64,000 bases of DNA from Pseudonocardia sp. MH-G8 (GCF_002262885.1 NZ_NKYF01000006.1:124001-188000), one strand, 5' to 3'; counted from the first letter of the stretch, positions 34,733 through 43,884 are shown. Translations and numbers: made by a program. Notes: generated from the sequence alone by a model not told the origin.

Positions 34733-35737
34733 TCAGCGTCGGCGGCCTCGCAGTGTGGCCGCCGCGCTCAGCAGGAGCAGCGCCCCCACCACCGCCACGC
34801 CACCGAGCGCCGCGGGCAACCAGCTCGGCGGGCCGGGGTCGGGGGCCTGCACGGTGCCGGACGGGGCGGGGCCCGAGGTGTCGACGGGCCGCGCTCCCAC
34901 AGGGGTCGGCGCCCCGGCCAGCGCGGTGGCCTCGGGGACGGTACGGATCTCGCCGAGCACGCCGCCACGGGTCTCGGAGCCCGAGAGCAGGGTGCCGTCG
35001 GCGTCGAACGCGATCGCTTCGCCCTGCGGCTCGTCCGGCAGGGGCACGCGCACGGGTGTCTCGTTGAGGGCGCCGACGAGGTCGCCGTCCTGCACCGGGA
35101 AGAGCCAGGCGTCGGTGTAGGTGCGCAGCGCGACCACCGTGCCGTCGGCGCTCATGGCCGCGCCGGTGACCACGCGGGACCCGATGCCGCCCACCGGACC
35201 GCCGAGGGTGTCCGACGCCGGCAGCGCCAGCTCCCCGACGCGCAGCAGCGGGGTGGGTCCGACGCCCTCCGGCGGGTCGGCGGTGCGGTAGAGGCCTGCG
35301 GGCCGCCCGACCTCCTTCGTCACGACGAACGGCCGGCCGCTCGCGTCCACCAGCAGCGCCTCCGCGTCGTGCGGGCCGTCGGGATAGGTCAGCCGGTGCA
35401 GGCGGGCGTCGCCGCGCTCGGGCAGCACGACCACGGCCACGGTGTCGCGCCCGCGTTCGTTGTCGCCGGTGTCGCCCACCCAGAGGGCGCCGTCCGGGCC
35501 GACGGCGAGGTCCTCGGCGTCGTACGGGTCGATGTCGGAGGTGCGGCTGTCGAGGACGGCGCAGGAGGACCGGTCGAGCCGGTGGATCTGCACCCGGCGG
35601 CCGCCGTCGCCCATCGCCCACAGCTCGTCGTCGTGCACGACCATGCCGGACAGCTCGTCGAGCCGGGCGTCGTCCACCGCGCACTCCGGCGAGGGCGCGG
35701 GCACTCCGGCGAGTGCGGCGCCGAACGCCAGGACCAC
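34733..35737 (-). CDS. Secreted beta-propeller-like protein with C-terminal membrane anchor
   Basis: 334 residues. A short hydrophobic N-terminus is followed by repeated strand motifs typical of NHL/SMP-30-like propellers (ELSGMVVHDDELWAMGDGGR, YDAEDLAVGPDGALWVGDTG, HDAEALLVDASGRPFVVTKE, GAAMSADGTVVALRTY, AIAFDADGTLLSGSETRGG). A Pro-rich linker and one C-terminal helix (SWLPAALGGVAVVGALLLLS) with an Arg-rich tail follow. So it is an extracellular domain held at the membrane. It starts 11 bp after the hflX stop, in the same operon. GTG start; the signal segment looks short, and no better start exists upstream. Confidence 0.75.
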   Translation of the reverse strand: MVLAFGAALAGVPAPSPECAVDDARLDELSGMVVHDDELWAMGDGGRRVQIHRLDRSSCAVLDSRTSDIDPYDAEDLAVGPDGALWVGDTGDNERGRDTVAVVVLPERGDARLHRLTYPDGPHDAEALLVDASGRPFVVTKEVGRPAGLYRTADPPEGVGPTPLLRVGELALPASDTLGGPVGGIGSRVVTGAAMSADGTVVALRTYTDAWLFPVQDGDLVGALNETPVRVPLPDEPQGEAIAFDADGTLLSGSETRGGVLGEIRTVPEATALAGAPTPVGARPVDTSGPAPSGTVQAPDPGPPSWLPAALGGVAVVGALLLLSAAATLRGRRR

Positions 35738-35748
35738 CAGCGATCGGA

Positions 35749-37230
35749 TCAGTGCGCGGCGCCGTTCTCCTCGGGAGCACCCACCATCGCGTACGGGAGC
35801 ACCGCGGTGGCGAGCTCGGCGCCGACGCGGGCGCGCATCCGGGTGCCCTCGGGTGTGTGGTCCTCGCTGAGCACCTCACCCTCGCCGTGCACGCGCGCGA
35901 CGAGCGAGCCCTGCACATAGGGCAGCAGCAGGTCGACCTCGACCTCGGGAGTGGGCAGCAGCGTGGCGATCCGCTCGCGCAGCAGCCGGACACCGTGGCC
36001 GGCCCGGGCCGACACGAACACGGCCTCCGGCAGCAGGTGGCGTAGGCGGGCCAGCTGCAGGTCGCCCGCGGCGTCGGTCTTGTTGACCACGAGCAGCTCC
36101 TGCGGCATCCGCCCGTCGTGCTGATCGCCGATCTCGACGAGGACCTGCCGGACGGCCTTGATCTGGTCCTCCGGGAACGGGTCGGAGGCGTCGACGACGT
36201 GCACCAGCAGGTCGGCGTCGGCCGTCTCCTCCAGCGTGGAGCGGAAGGCCTCGACGAGCTGGTGGGGCAGGTGCCGCACGAACCCGACTGTGTCGGTGAG
36301 CGTGTAGGTGCGCCCGTCGGAGGTGGACGTGCGGCGCGTGGTGGGGTCGAGGGTGGCGAACAACGCGTCCTCGACGAGCACGCCCGCACCGGTGAGCGCG
36401 TTGAGCAGGCTCGACTTGCCGGCGTTGGTGTAGCCGACGATCGCGACCGACGGGACGTCGTTGCGCCGCCGCTCGCTGCGCTGGGTGGCGCGCACCTGCT
36501 TCATGCCGGAGATCTCGCGGCGCAGCTTGGCCATGCGGTTGCGGATGCGACGCCGGTCGAGCTCGATCTTGGTCTCACCGGGGCCACGGCCGCCGATCCC
36601 GACGCCGCCCGCGGCGCGGCCACCGACCTGGCGCGACAACGCCTCGCCCCACCCGCGCAGGCGCGGGAGCAGGTAGGACAGCTGGGCCAGCTCGACCTGC
36701 GCCTTGCCGTCCTTGGAGCGGGCGTGCTGGGCGAAGATGTCGAGGATCAGCGCGGTGCGGTCGATCACCTTGACCTTGAGCTTCTCCTCCAGCTGGCGCA
36801 GCTGGCCGGGCGAGAGCTCGCCATCGGCGATCACGGTGTCGGCGCCGGTGGCGAGCACGGCGGAGCGCAGCTCGTCGACCTTGCCCGCTCCGATGAAGGT
36901 GGCGGGGTCGGGACGGGGCCGACGCTGGACCAGGCCGTCGAGCACCTGCGAGCCCGCGGTCTCGGCGAGCCGGGCCAGCTCCGCGAGCGAGGCAGCGGCC
37001 TGCTCGGAACTGCCCTCGGTCCACACCCCGACGAGCACGACGCGCTCCAGGCGCAGCTGCCGGTACTCGACCTCGGTGACGTCGGTGAGCTCGGTGGAGA
37101 GCCCGGCGACGCGGCGCAGCGAGCTGCGCTCCTCGAGCTCGTAGTCACCCTGGGTGGCACGGAGCAGGTCGTCGGCTGCCGTCGAATCGGTGGGGGTGGA
37201 CAGGGCGGGTTCAGTCATCGTGGAAGTCAT
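35749..37230 (-). CDS. hflX: GTPase HflX
   Basis: 493 residues. The N-terminal HflX domain (LERVVLVGVWTEGSSEQAAA, ATFIGAGKVDEL) is followed by the linker GGRGPGETKIELDRRRIRNR. The GTPase domain has G1 GYTNAGKSSLLNAL near 280, G3 DTVGFVRHLP and G4 VNKTD. HflX is a ribosome-associated GTPase that splits stalled ribosomes after stress. ATG at 37230, with a second ATG four codons in. Position between lexA and dapF matches mycobacteria. Confidence 0.95.
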   Translation of the reverse strand: MTSTMTEPALSTPTDSTAADDLLRATQGDYELEERSSLRRVAGLSTELTDVTEVEYRQLRLERVVLVGVWTEGSSEQAAASLAELARLAETAGSQVLDGLVQRRPRPDPATFIGAGKVDELRSAVLATGADTVIADGELSPGQLRQLEEKLKVKVIDRTALILDIFAQHARSKDGKAQVELAQLSYLLPRLRGWGEALSRQVGGRAAGGVGIGGRGPGETKIELDRRRIRNRMAKLRREISGMKQVRATQRSERRRNDVPSVAIVGYTNAGKSSLLNALTGAGVLVEDALFATLDPTTRRTSTSDGRTYTLTDTVGFVRHLPHQLVEAFRSTLEETADADLLVHVVDASDPFPEDQIKAVRQVLVEIGDQHDGRMPQELLVVNKTDAAGDLQLARLRHLLPEAVFVSARAGHGVRLLRERIATLLPTPEVEVDLLLPYVQGSLVARVHGEGEVLSEDHTPEGTRMRARVGAELATAVLPYAMVGAPEENGAAH

Positions 37231-37367
37231 GCTCCCACGTCAACGCTCCGGGCGTCGTGTCTGATTCCGCGCGTCGCCGACCGGTGCCCGGACGGGCACG
37301 GCCGGATGACCGGCACCGGCGCCGGCCACCACCTCCGCGGGGCCGGCGCCGGAACCCGGGTGTCACG

Positions 37368-37514
37368 TCACCTCGTCGTCGTTACCTCGTCGTCGCACCC
37401 CCGTGGTGGTCCACGGTGTTGCGGCGCCGCCCGCCGGGGCCGGTCAGGCCCAGCAGGCCCCATGGCGAGGCCGAGAGCGGACGCGGCCGCGGCCCGCTTG
37501 ATCCTGGTGTTCAT
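37368..37514 (-). CDS. Possible 48-residue small protein
   Basis: A minus-strand frame from ATG 37514 to TGA 37368 with a strong AGGAGG 6 bp before the start. It begins MNTRIKRAAAASALGLAMGP, a basic then hydrophobic start like a truncated signal peptide, and continues with a Pro/Arg-rich stretch ending DDEVTTTR. It lies in the 448-bp gap between hflX (37230) and the ArsR gene (37679). I recognise no family. The ribosome site is the main evidence; a leader peptide or a decayed secreted protein gene are alternatives. The rest of the gap shows nothing clear. Confidence 0.35.
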   Translation of the reverse strand: MNTRIKRAAAASALGLAMGPAGPDRPRRAAPQHRGPPRGCDDEVTTTR

Positions 37515-37678
37515 CTCTTCCTCCTGTACGGGGTCGGATGTCCAGCGGGTACCTGCCTGGCCTGCCCCTATGCGACCGCGCGTGACGCCAACCGGTCGGG
37601 TCGCGGCGCACCGCCCACTGCTTCACACGGTCAGCGCGCACACCCGTGTGTGGCCCCGCAGGGGGGTCCGGCGGGGAG

Positions 37679-38194
37679 TCACGCCCCCTCGGATCGCCCC
37701 GGGTACACCGACAGGTAGACGGCCACCTCCACGCCGCCGGGGACGTCCGGTCGTGCGGCGTACGTGTCGAGCACCGCGCCGAGCTCGGCCCGCAGCGCCG
37801 ACGCGTCGGCGGGCGAGAGCCGGACGGCGAGCCTGCTCTGCTCGAGCGCGGCGACGCCGACCTCGGTGACCTCGTCCAGGTAGGCCTCGAGCATCGCCTC
37901 GGCGAGCGACGGGTCACCGCCTCCTTCCAGCGACCAGGACAGCCGCGTACCCCGGTAGGGGATCTCCCGGGAGCCGCGCGGCCCCCGCCGGGCCGGGAGC
38001 GCCTCCAGGAAGCCGTGGCGGACGAGGCGCCGGACGTGGTGCAGCGTGGTGGCCGGGTCGCGGTGCAGCCGCGCGGCGATCTGGGCGTTGGTCAGCGGCT
38101 CCTGCAGCGTCAGCCGGATGATCCGCAGCCGGACGGCCGAGGCCAGGGTGGCGGCCTCCGCCTCGGTGGCGGGCCTGCGACGCTCGACGCTCAT
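37679..38194 (-). CDS. ArsR-like winged-helix regulator
   Basis: 171 residues. The N-terminal winged helix (SAVRLRIIRLTLQEPLTNAQ, LHRDPATTLHHVRRLVRHGF) is followed by a helical C-terminus with conserved YRGTRLSW. This is the type that controls adjacent MFS exporters. It is divergent from the MFS gene at 38246; a GATTG/CAATC dyad lies between them. Confidence 0.88.
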   Translation of the reverse strand: MSVERRRPATEAEAATLASAVRLRIIRLTLQEPLTNAQIAARLHRDPATTLHHVRRLVRHGFLEALPARRGPRGSREIPYRGTRLSWSLEGGGDPSLAEAMLEAYLDEVTEVGVAALEQSRLAVRLSPADASALRAELGAVLDTYAARPDVPGGVEVAVYLSVYPGRSEGA

Positions 38195-38207
38195 CCGGGC
38201 AGCCTAG

Positions 38208-38227
38208 TGATTGACGCTTTCCAATCA
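38208..38227. promoter_or_regulatory. Inverted repeat TGATTG-N8-CAATCA
   Basis: Perfect 6-bp arms 8 bp apart between the divergent ArsR-like and MFS genes, 18 bp before the MFS start. It is a probable binding site for the ArsR-like regulator. Confidence 0.55.
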
Positions 38228-38245
38228 GTGGGCCAGGCTCGACGC

Positions 38246-39475
38246 ATGAGCCTGTGGCGCCACCGCGACTTCATGCTGCTGTGGTCGGGTGAGACGTTCA
38301 GCCAGGTCGGCACGATGGTCGGTCACCTCGCACTGCCCCTGCTCGCCGCCACCGCGCTCGGCGCGTCGCCCTGGGAGATGGGGCTGCTCGTCGCGGCCGA
38401 ACGCGCCGGGTTCCTGCTGGTGGGCCTGCCGGCCGGGGTGGTCGTGGACCGGCTGCCGCGGCGGCCGGTGATGATCGCGGCCGACCTGGTGCGGTTCGTG
38501 CTGTTCGCGAGCATCCCGGTGACCTGGTGGCTCGGGCACCTGACCTTCGGGCAGCTGATCACCGTCGCGCTGCTCGGCGGGCTCGCCACCGTGTTCTTCG
38601 ACGTCGGCTACCAGTCGGTGCTGCCCGCTGTCGTCGGCCGCGGCGGGCTCGTCGAGGGCAATACGAAGCTGGAATCGACGCGGGCCGCGGCCGAGGCAGC
38701 CGGGCCGGCGCTGGGCGGCGGGCTCGTGCAGCTCGTCGGCGCCGCGAGCGCGGTGCTGCTGGACGCGGCGAGCTACCTCGTCTCGGCTGCCTTCCTGCAC
38801 CGGATGCGCACCGCAGAGGTCGTGGCGCCGCGCGACCCGGCACGCACCCTGCGCGCCGACATGGGCGAGGGCCTGCGCTACGTGCTCGGCCACCCGCTGC
38901 TGCGCCCGATCGCGCTGTGCACGGGGACGGCGAACCTGTTCGGGGGCGTCCTCGCCGCCGTCTCCGTGCTGTTCCTCGCGGGCGAGCTCGGGCTGGCGGC
39001 GGGGACGGTCGGGCTGGTGCTGGCCGCCGGCAGCGTCGGCGGGGTGCTCGGTGCGCTCACGGCCGGTCGCTGGGTCGGCCGGTTCGGGCAGGGACGGACG
39101 CTCGTGGCGGCGCTGCTCGTGACGGGGCCGATCGCCCTGGTGATCCCGCTGACGACGCCCGGCGCGGGCCTGGTCTGGTTCGCGGTGGGCACGTTCGCCG
39201 TGGCCTACGGCGGCGTCGTCTACAACGTGGCGCAGGTCAGCTTCCGCCAGACGGTCTGCCCGGACCGGCTGCTGGGCCGGATGAACGCGAGCATCCGCTT
39301 CCTGGTGTGGGGGACGATCCCGTTCGGCGGCCTGCTCGGCGGAGCGCTCGGTGAGCTGCTGGGCCTGCGCGCCACGCTGCTCGTGGCGGGCGTCGGCACG
39401 GTGCTCGCCCCGCTGTGGCTGCTGGCCTCACCACTGCGCCGCCTGCGCGACCTCCCGACGGGCGTGCCGGGCTGA
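38246..39475 (+). CDS. MFS transporter (drug-efflux type)
   Basis: 409 residues, about 12 membrane helices. It has the start SLWRHRDFMLLWSGETFSQV, the loop GLPAGVVVDRLPRRPVMIAA (motif A variant) and RFLVWGTIPFGGLLGGALGE. This is the subfamily of enterobactin- or macrolide-type exporters. ATG at 38246. Likely repressed by the divergent ArsR-like protein. Its stop is 6 bp from the dapF stop on the other strand. Confidence 0.92.
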   Translation: MSLWRHRDFMLLWSGETFSQVGTMVGHLALPLLAATALGASPWEMGLLVAAERAGFLLVGLPAGVVVDRLPRRPVMIAADLVRFVLFASIPVTWWLGHLTFGQLITVALLGGLATVFFDVGYQSVLPAVVGRGGLVEGNTKLESTRAAAEAAGPALGGGLVQLVGAASAVLLDAASYLVSAAFLHRMRTAEVVAPRDPARTLRADMGEGLRYVLGHPLLRPIALCTGTANLFGGVLAAVSVLFLAGELGLAAGTVGLVLAAGSVGGVLGALTAGRWVGRFGQGRTLVAALLVTGPIALVIPLTTPGAGLVWFAVGTFAVAYGGVVYNVAQVSFRQTVCPDRLLGRMNASIRFLVWGTIPFGGLLGGALGELLGLRATLLVAGVGTVLAPLWLLASPLRRLRDLPTGVPG

Positions 39476-39481
39476 ACGCAC

Positions 39482-40321
39482 TCAGGCGGCGCCGGCCCAC
39501 CACTCGGGAGTGAGCGCGCCGTGCGCCACGAGGACGGCCGGACCGTGCAGGACCGTGGTGGTGTCGGTGACGGTGACCCGCAGCCGCCCGCCGGGCGTGC
39601 GCACCGCGACCTCGCCGGTGTGGCGGCCTGCGTGGCGCAGCGCGGCGACCACGGCCGCCACGGTGCCCGTACCGCACGAGCGGGTCTCTCCCACGCCGCG
39701 CTCGTGCACCCGCATGCTGACCCCACCGGCGTCGAGCGGGGTCAGGAACTCGACGTTCACGCCGTGCGGGAACACGGCCGGGTCGTGGCCGGGTGGGCGG
39801 GTGAGGTCGAGGTCGTCGATCGCGAGGTCGGTGACGCACGCCAGGTGCGGGTTGCCGACGTCGACGGCGACGCCCGCGAACGCGTGCCCGTCCACGCTCG
39901 CCGTGCTCAGCGCCCCGACGGCGGCCGCGCCCATGTCGACGGAGACCTCGTCGCCTGCGACGCGCACCGTGCGCACGCCACCACGGGTGCCCAGCCGGAA
40001 GCCGTCCCCGGGCAGCCAGCCGGCGTGCTCGAGGTAGCGGGCATAGACGCGCACACCGTTGCCGCACATCTCCGCGACGCTGCCGTCGGCGTTGCGGTAG
40101 TCCATGAACCACTCGACCCCGGGTACCGGCTCCGGCCCGTCGCGGAGCGCCTCCCAGCGGACGACGCGCAGCACGCCGTCGGCGCCGATCCCGCGCCTGC
40201 GGTCGCAGAGCGCGGCGACCCGCCCGGGCGTCAGGTCGAGCACGCCGTCGGGGTCGGGGAGCAGGACGAAGTCGTTCTCCGTGCCGTGCCCCTTGCTGAA
40301 GTGGACCTCGCCGGAACGCAC
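39482..40321 (-). CDS. dapF: Diaminopimelate epimerase
   Basis: 279 residues. Both catalytic Cys are present: AEMCGNGVRV near 86 and TRSCGTGTVA near 217. KGHGTENDFVLLPD at the start and GNPHLACVTD are further family blocks. It converts LL- to meso-diaminopimelate for peptidoglycan and lysine. GTG start at 40321 lies 1 bp after the miaA stop, so the two are translationally coupled. Confidence 0.96.
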   Translation of the reverse strand: MRSGEVHFSKGHGTENDFVLLPDPDGVLDLTPGRVAALCDRRRGIGADGVLRVVRWEALRDGPEPVPGVEWFMDYRNADGSVAEMCGNGVRVYARYLEHAGWLPGDGFRLGTRGGVRTVRVAGDEVSVDMGAAAVGALSTASVDGHAFAGVAVDVGNPHLACVTDLAIDDLDLTRPPGHDPAVFPHGVNVEFLTPLDAGGVSMRVHERGVGETRSCGTGTVAAVVAALRHAGRHTGEVAVRTPGGRLRVTVTDTTTVLHGPAVLVAHGALTPEWWAGAA

Positions 40322-40322
40322 C

Positions 40323-41225
40323 TCACGAGCCTACGTGGCGCAGCGCGTCGGCGATCAGCTCACCGCAGCCGGCATCCAGCCACCGGATCCGGGGGTCCCG
40401 CCGGAACCACGACCGCTGGCGGCGGACGAACCGGCGCGTGGCCCGGACCGTCTCGGCGGCCGCGGCACCCAGGTCGCCGTCCCCGTCCAGGGCGGCGAGC
40501 ACCTGCTGGTAGCCGAGCGCACGGGAGGCGGTGCGCCCCTCGGCCAGCCCCCGGGCCTGCAGGACGCGGGTCTCGTCGACGAGGCCGGCGGCGAACATCC
40601 GGGCCACCCGCCGCGCCACCCGCTCGTCGAGCTCTCCCGTGGGCCGGTCGACACCGAGCAGCACCGCGTCGTAGCGGGGCGCGCCGCCGGTGGGCAGCCG
40701 TGCCGGGAAGGGCCGGCCGGTCAGGGCGATCACCTCCAGCGCGCGCACGATCCGGCGCCCGTTGCTGGGCAGCACCGCCTCCGCCGCGGCCGGGTCGACC
40801 GCGGCGAGCCGCGCGTGCAGGGCCGCGGGGCCGTGCTCGGCCAGCTCCGCCTCGAGCTCGGCGCGCAGGGCCGGGTCGGTGCCCGGGAACTCCAGCTCGT
40901 CCAGGACGGCCTGCACGTACAGCCCCGAGCCACCCACCAGCACCGGCGTCCGGCCCGCGGTGAGCAACCGCTCCACCACCGCCCGCGCGTCGCGCTGGTA
41001 GGCGGCCACCGAGGCTGCCTCGGTGACGTCGAGGACGTCCAGCAGGTGGTGCGGCACGCCCGCCCGCTCGGCGGGGCCGAGCTTCGCGGTGCCGATGTCC
41101 ATGCCGCGGTAGAGCTGCATCGCGTCGGCGTTGACGACCTCGCCGTGCAACGCCGCGGCCAGCGCGATCCCCAGGTCGGACTTGCCGGTGGCGGTGGGTC
41201 CGACGACGGCGACGAGGCGGGTCAC
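40323..41225 (-). CDS. miaA: tRNA dimethylallyltransferase
   Basis: 300 residues from the GTG at 41225. The P-loop GPTATGKSDLGIALA starts at residue 8, then DAMQLYRGMDIGTAK, GGSGLYVQAVLD, SNGRRIVRALEV, and the late RRFVRRQRSWFRRD. It adds the isopentenyl group to A37 of tRNAs, which MiaB (45424) then modifies further. Its start overlaps the stop of a short frame (41222-41326) by 4 bp (GTGA). Operon with dapF. Confidence 0.96.
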   Translation of the reverse strand: MTRLVAVVGPTATGKSDLGIALAAALHGEVVNADAMQLYRGMDIGTAKLGPAERAGVPHHLLDVLDVTEAASVAAYQRDARAVVERLLTAGRTPVLVGGSGLYVQAVLDELEFPGTDPALRAELEAELAEHGPAALHARLAAVDPAAAEAVLPSNGRRIVRALEVIALTGRPFPARLPTGGAPRYDAVLLGVDRPTGELDERVARRVARMFAAGLVDETRVLQARGLAEGRTASRALGYQQVLAALDGDGDLGAAAAETVRATRRFVRRQRSWFRRDPRIRWLDAGCGELIADALRHVGS

Positions 41226-41326
41226 GGCTGCGGCGCCCGGTCGGCCGCGGTGAGATCTGCGACCCGCGACACCGGCTCGGGAACGAGCAACGGCACCTCG
41301 GGGAGCACGGCGACCGTCGAGAGCAC
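41222..41326 (-). pseudogene. 34-codon stub of a class III extradiol dioxygenase-like gene upstream of miaA
   Basis: From GTG 41326 it reads LSTVAVLPEVPLLVPEPVSR and stops with GTGA overlapping the miaA start. In relatives the gene just upstream of miaA encodes a class III extradiol dioxygenase-like protein that begins with a very similar pattern (hydrophobic V-A-x-x-P-x-x-P-L-L-V-P-E). Here only that N-terminal part remains. It may now act as a translated leader coupling ribosomes onto miaA. The upstream part of the 365-bp gap (41327-41590) shows only hairpins near 41491-41551. Confidence 0.5.
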
Positions 41327-41490
41327 GCAGCGCAGCGTAGAGGGCACGGCGCGGGTGGGGATCACGGCGCGGGAGGCGCATTCGGCGGGCCGTCCGACGT
41401 GCGGCTCGCCGCCGCGGACCGCCCGTCCGCGGCCCGGCGCCCGTCCGGGCTGTTCCGGTCCGACCGCCGAGCTGTTTGAATCGCGGGACG

Positions 41491-41551
41491 GCCGCCGGTT
41501 CCGGGTGAACCGGCGACGGCCGACGTGCACGGCCCCGCCCCCGGGCGGGGC
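41491..41551. other. GC-rich hairpins before the DUF349 gene
   Basis: Two stem-loops: 41491-41520 (GCCGCCGGTTC against GAACCGGCGAC, one mismatch) and 41532-41551 (GCCCCGCC/GGCGGGGC). They lie in the leader of the gene starting at 41591. They could act as a terminator or attenuator. Confidence 0.4.
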
Positions 41552-41590
41552 GCCCGCCGCCGCCGGCGGGCCGGAGCGAGGAGGACGACC

Positions 41591-43609
41591 GTGTCGGAGC
41601 ATCAGGGGAGCGCAAGGCCGGAGCCGGTCGGGGACCGGGCGACGGACCAGCAGCGGCACACCACGGCGCAGGCGCACGGCGCAGGCGCGGGATCCGAACC
41701 GGGTGCCGGTGTGGAGGTCGACGCCACCGCTCCCGCCTTCGGCGGGGACAGCCCGGTGCACCCGGCCACGCAGACGGCGGCCGACGCCCCGTCCGGCGCC
41801 ACCCCCGCCGACGGCACGAGCCAGGACCCGGGCCCGACGCCGGACGACCCGCCGCAGCAGACCGGACCGGCCACCGACCCCGCCGCAACGGAGGCTGCCC
41901 TGCCGGCCGATCCGCCGGCCGCTGCCGGCACCACGGACGGCCCCTCCTCCAGCCAGGCTGCTCCCGGGCCGTCCGGCGCCGACGGGGCGGGCCCGGCCGC
42001 CGCCGTGCAGTCGGCGTCCGAGCCGTCCGCCACGGAAGCCGCCCTGCCCGCCGAGGGCGCGGCAGCCACACCTGGACAGACCGCCGCGCCCACCGACGGC
42101 CCTGTCACCGCGCCCACCGACGGCCCTGCCGTCGACCCCGCAGACCGCGCCGCCGTCCCGGCCGACGGCCCCGGCGGTGCCCCCGCACCCGCTGGGCACG
42201 CGGCACCCGCGGGCCCGCCCGCCGCGCCCGTCCCCGGGCCGCCGCGACCGGGTCGTCCGCCGGTCCCCGGCCCGCCGCCCGGACCGCGACCGGGTCCCCC
42301 GCGCCCCGCGCCGCCGCCCGCGGCCGCCCGGCCCGAGTCGACGCCCGCCCCGGCCCCCGAGCCGGTGACCCACACCTCCCCCGTCCCGGAGGCGAGCGCC
42401 GACCCCGGCCGGTGGGGCCGCGTGGACGCCGAGGGCACCATCTACGTGCGCACCGCCGACGGTGAGCGGGTCGTGGGCTCCTGGCAGGCGGGCGCGCCGG
42501 AGGAAGGGCTCGCGCACTTCGCCCGCCGGTTCGACGACATGCTCACCGAGGTGGAGCTGCTGATCACCCGGCTCGCCACCGGCGGCGCCGACCCGAAGCA
42601 CACCCTGAGCGGCGCGAAGGCGCTGCGTGACGGGCTCGACGAGGCCACCGTCGTCGGTGACCTGGTCGGCATCCGCAGCCGCCTGGACGAGCTGGTCACC
42701 GCGGCCGACGACGCCATCGGGGTGGCGCGGTCGGCTCGCGAGGCCCAGCGCACCGAGGCCATCGCCCGCAAGGAGGAGCTCGCAGCCGAGGCGGAGACCC
42801 TCGCCGCCGAGGCCACGCAGTGGAAGCAGGCGGGCGACCGGTTCAAGTCGATCCTCGACGAGTGGCGCACCATCCGCGGCATCGACCGCAAGACCGACGA
42901 GCAGCTGTGGAAGCGGTTCTCCAAGGCTCGGGAGTCGTTCAACCGCAGGCGCGGTTCCCACTTCGCCGACCTGGACCGTCAGCGGTCCACCGCGAAGGCC
43001 CGCAAGGAGGAGCTGGTCCTCGAGGCCGAGAAGATCAGCGACTCCGAGGACTGGGGTCCCACCGCCGCGCGCTTCCGCGACCTCATGACCGAGTGGAAGG
43101 CGGCCGGCCGGGCCCAGAAGGACTCCGACGACGCCCTCTGGCAGCGCTTCCGCACCGCCCAGGACACCTTCTTCGCCCGCCGGTCCGACACCTTCGCGGA
43201 GCGCGACGCCGAGTTCGCGGCGAACGCCGAGGCCAAGAAGGCCCTGCTCGTCGAGGCCGAGAAGATCGACCCCACCGACCCGACCGCCGCACGGGCCGCC
43301 CTGCGCGCGGTCCAGGAGCGGTGGGAGGAGATCGGGAAGGTCCCGCGCGACGAGATCCGTCCGCTCGAGGGCAGGTTGCGCGCGGTGGAGGAGAAGGTGC
43401 GCGAAGCCGCCGACCGGCAGTGGCGGCGCAGCGACCCGGAGGCCGAGGCGCGCGTGGAGCAGTTCCGCGAGCGCGTGGCCCAGTTCGAGGCACAGGCCGA
43501 GAAGGCCCGTGCCGCCGGCGACGCCCGCCGGGCGGAACAGGCCCAGAACCAGGCCGACCAGTGGCGCGAGTGGCTCTCCACCGCGGAGCAGGCGGTGCAG
43601 CACCGCTGA
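41591..43609 (+). CDS. DUF349 repeat protein with long disordered N-terminus
   Basis: 672 residues from the GTG at 41591 with GAGGAGG before it. Residues 1-255 are low-complexity Ala/Pro/Thr/Gly. From ~260 there are helical DUF349 repeats: one (GRWGRVDAEGTIYVRTADGE) is the usual lead-in, then EWRTIRGIDRKTDEQLWKRF, EWKAAGRAQKDSDDALWQRF and RWEEIGKVPRDEIRPLEGRL, ending in a coiled Glu/Arg-rich tail. It is the counterpart of Rv2731 in the mycobacterial miaA-miaB region. DUF349 proteins are thought to bind RNA or ribosomes. The disordered part is much longer than usual. Confidence 0.9.
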   Translation: MSEHQGSARPEPVGDRATDQQRHTTAQAHGAGAGSEPGAGVEVDATAPAFGGDSPVHPATQTAADAPSGATPADGTSQDPGPTPDDPPQQTGPATDPAATEAALPADPPAAAGTTDGPSSSQAAPGPSGADGAGPAAAVQSASEPSATEAALPAEGAAATPGQTAAPTDGPVTAPTDGPAVDPADRAAVPADGPGGAPAPAGHAAPAGPPAAPVPGPPRPGRPPVPGPPPGPRPGPPRPAPPPAAARPESTPAPAPEPVTHTSPVPEASADPGRWGRVDAEGTIYVRTADGERVVGSWQAGAPEEGLAHFARRFDDMLTEVELLITRLATGGADPKHTLSGAKALRDGLDEATVVGDLVGIRSRLDELVTAADDAIGVARSAREAQRTEAIARKEELAAEAETLAAEATQWKQAGDRFKSILDEWRTIRGIDRKTDEQLWKRFSKARESFNRRRGSHFADLDRQRSTAKARKEELVLEAEKISDSEDWGPTAARFRDLMTEWKAAGRAQKDSDDALWQRFRTAQDTFFARRSDTFAERDAEFAANAEAKKALLVEAEKIDPTDPTAARAALRAVQERWEEIGKVPRDEIRPLEGRLRAVEEKVREAADRQWRRSDPEAEARVEQFRERVAQFEAQAEKARAAGDARRAEQAQNQADQWREWLSTAEQAVQHR

Positions 43610-43641
43610 GCACCTCCGGGGGGGTGGGTGAACCACTGCAT

Positions 43642-43701
43642 GATCACCGGACGGGTGCACCGGCGGCGGTCCGTCGCCGCTGGTGCACCCATCCGGCGAT
43701 C
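43642..43701. repeat. 60-bp palindromic repeat, copy 2
   Basis: Exactly 60 bp, from GATCACC to GGCGATC, an imperfect palindrome with GGTGCACC and GGTGCACCC in the two halves and CGGCGGCGG/CCGTCGCCG flanking the centre. It lies 32 bp after the DUF349 stop. Confidence 0.75.
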
Positions 43702-43775
43702 ACCCGCTCGGGAGGGGCGGTCACAGGGCCCGCAGACGCCGCAGGTGCCCGGTCGCGGCGTCGCCCGCAGGCCGT

Positions 43776-43835
43776 GATCGTCGGACAGGTGCAGAACCGG
43801 CGTCATATCGCCGTCCGTGCACCGACCCGGCGATC
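43776..43835. repeat. 60-bp palindromic repeat, copy 3
   Basis: Exactly 60 bp, from GATCGTC to GGCGATC, with GGTGCA, CCGGCG, CGCCG and GTGCACC in order. It lies 50 bp before the AbiEi-like gene. Together with copy 4 it brackets that gene. Confidence 0.75.
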
Positions 43836-43884
43836 ATCGTGCTGAGTTCTGTCGAACGGCCCCAGCGGGTCGGGCGCGAGCGCC

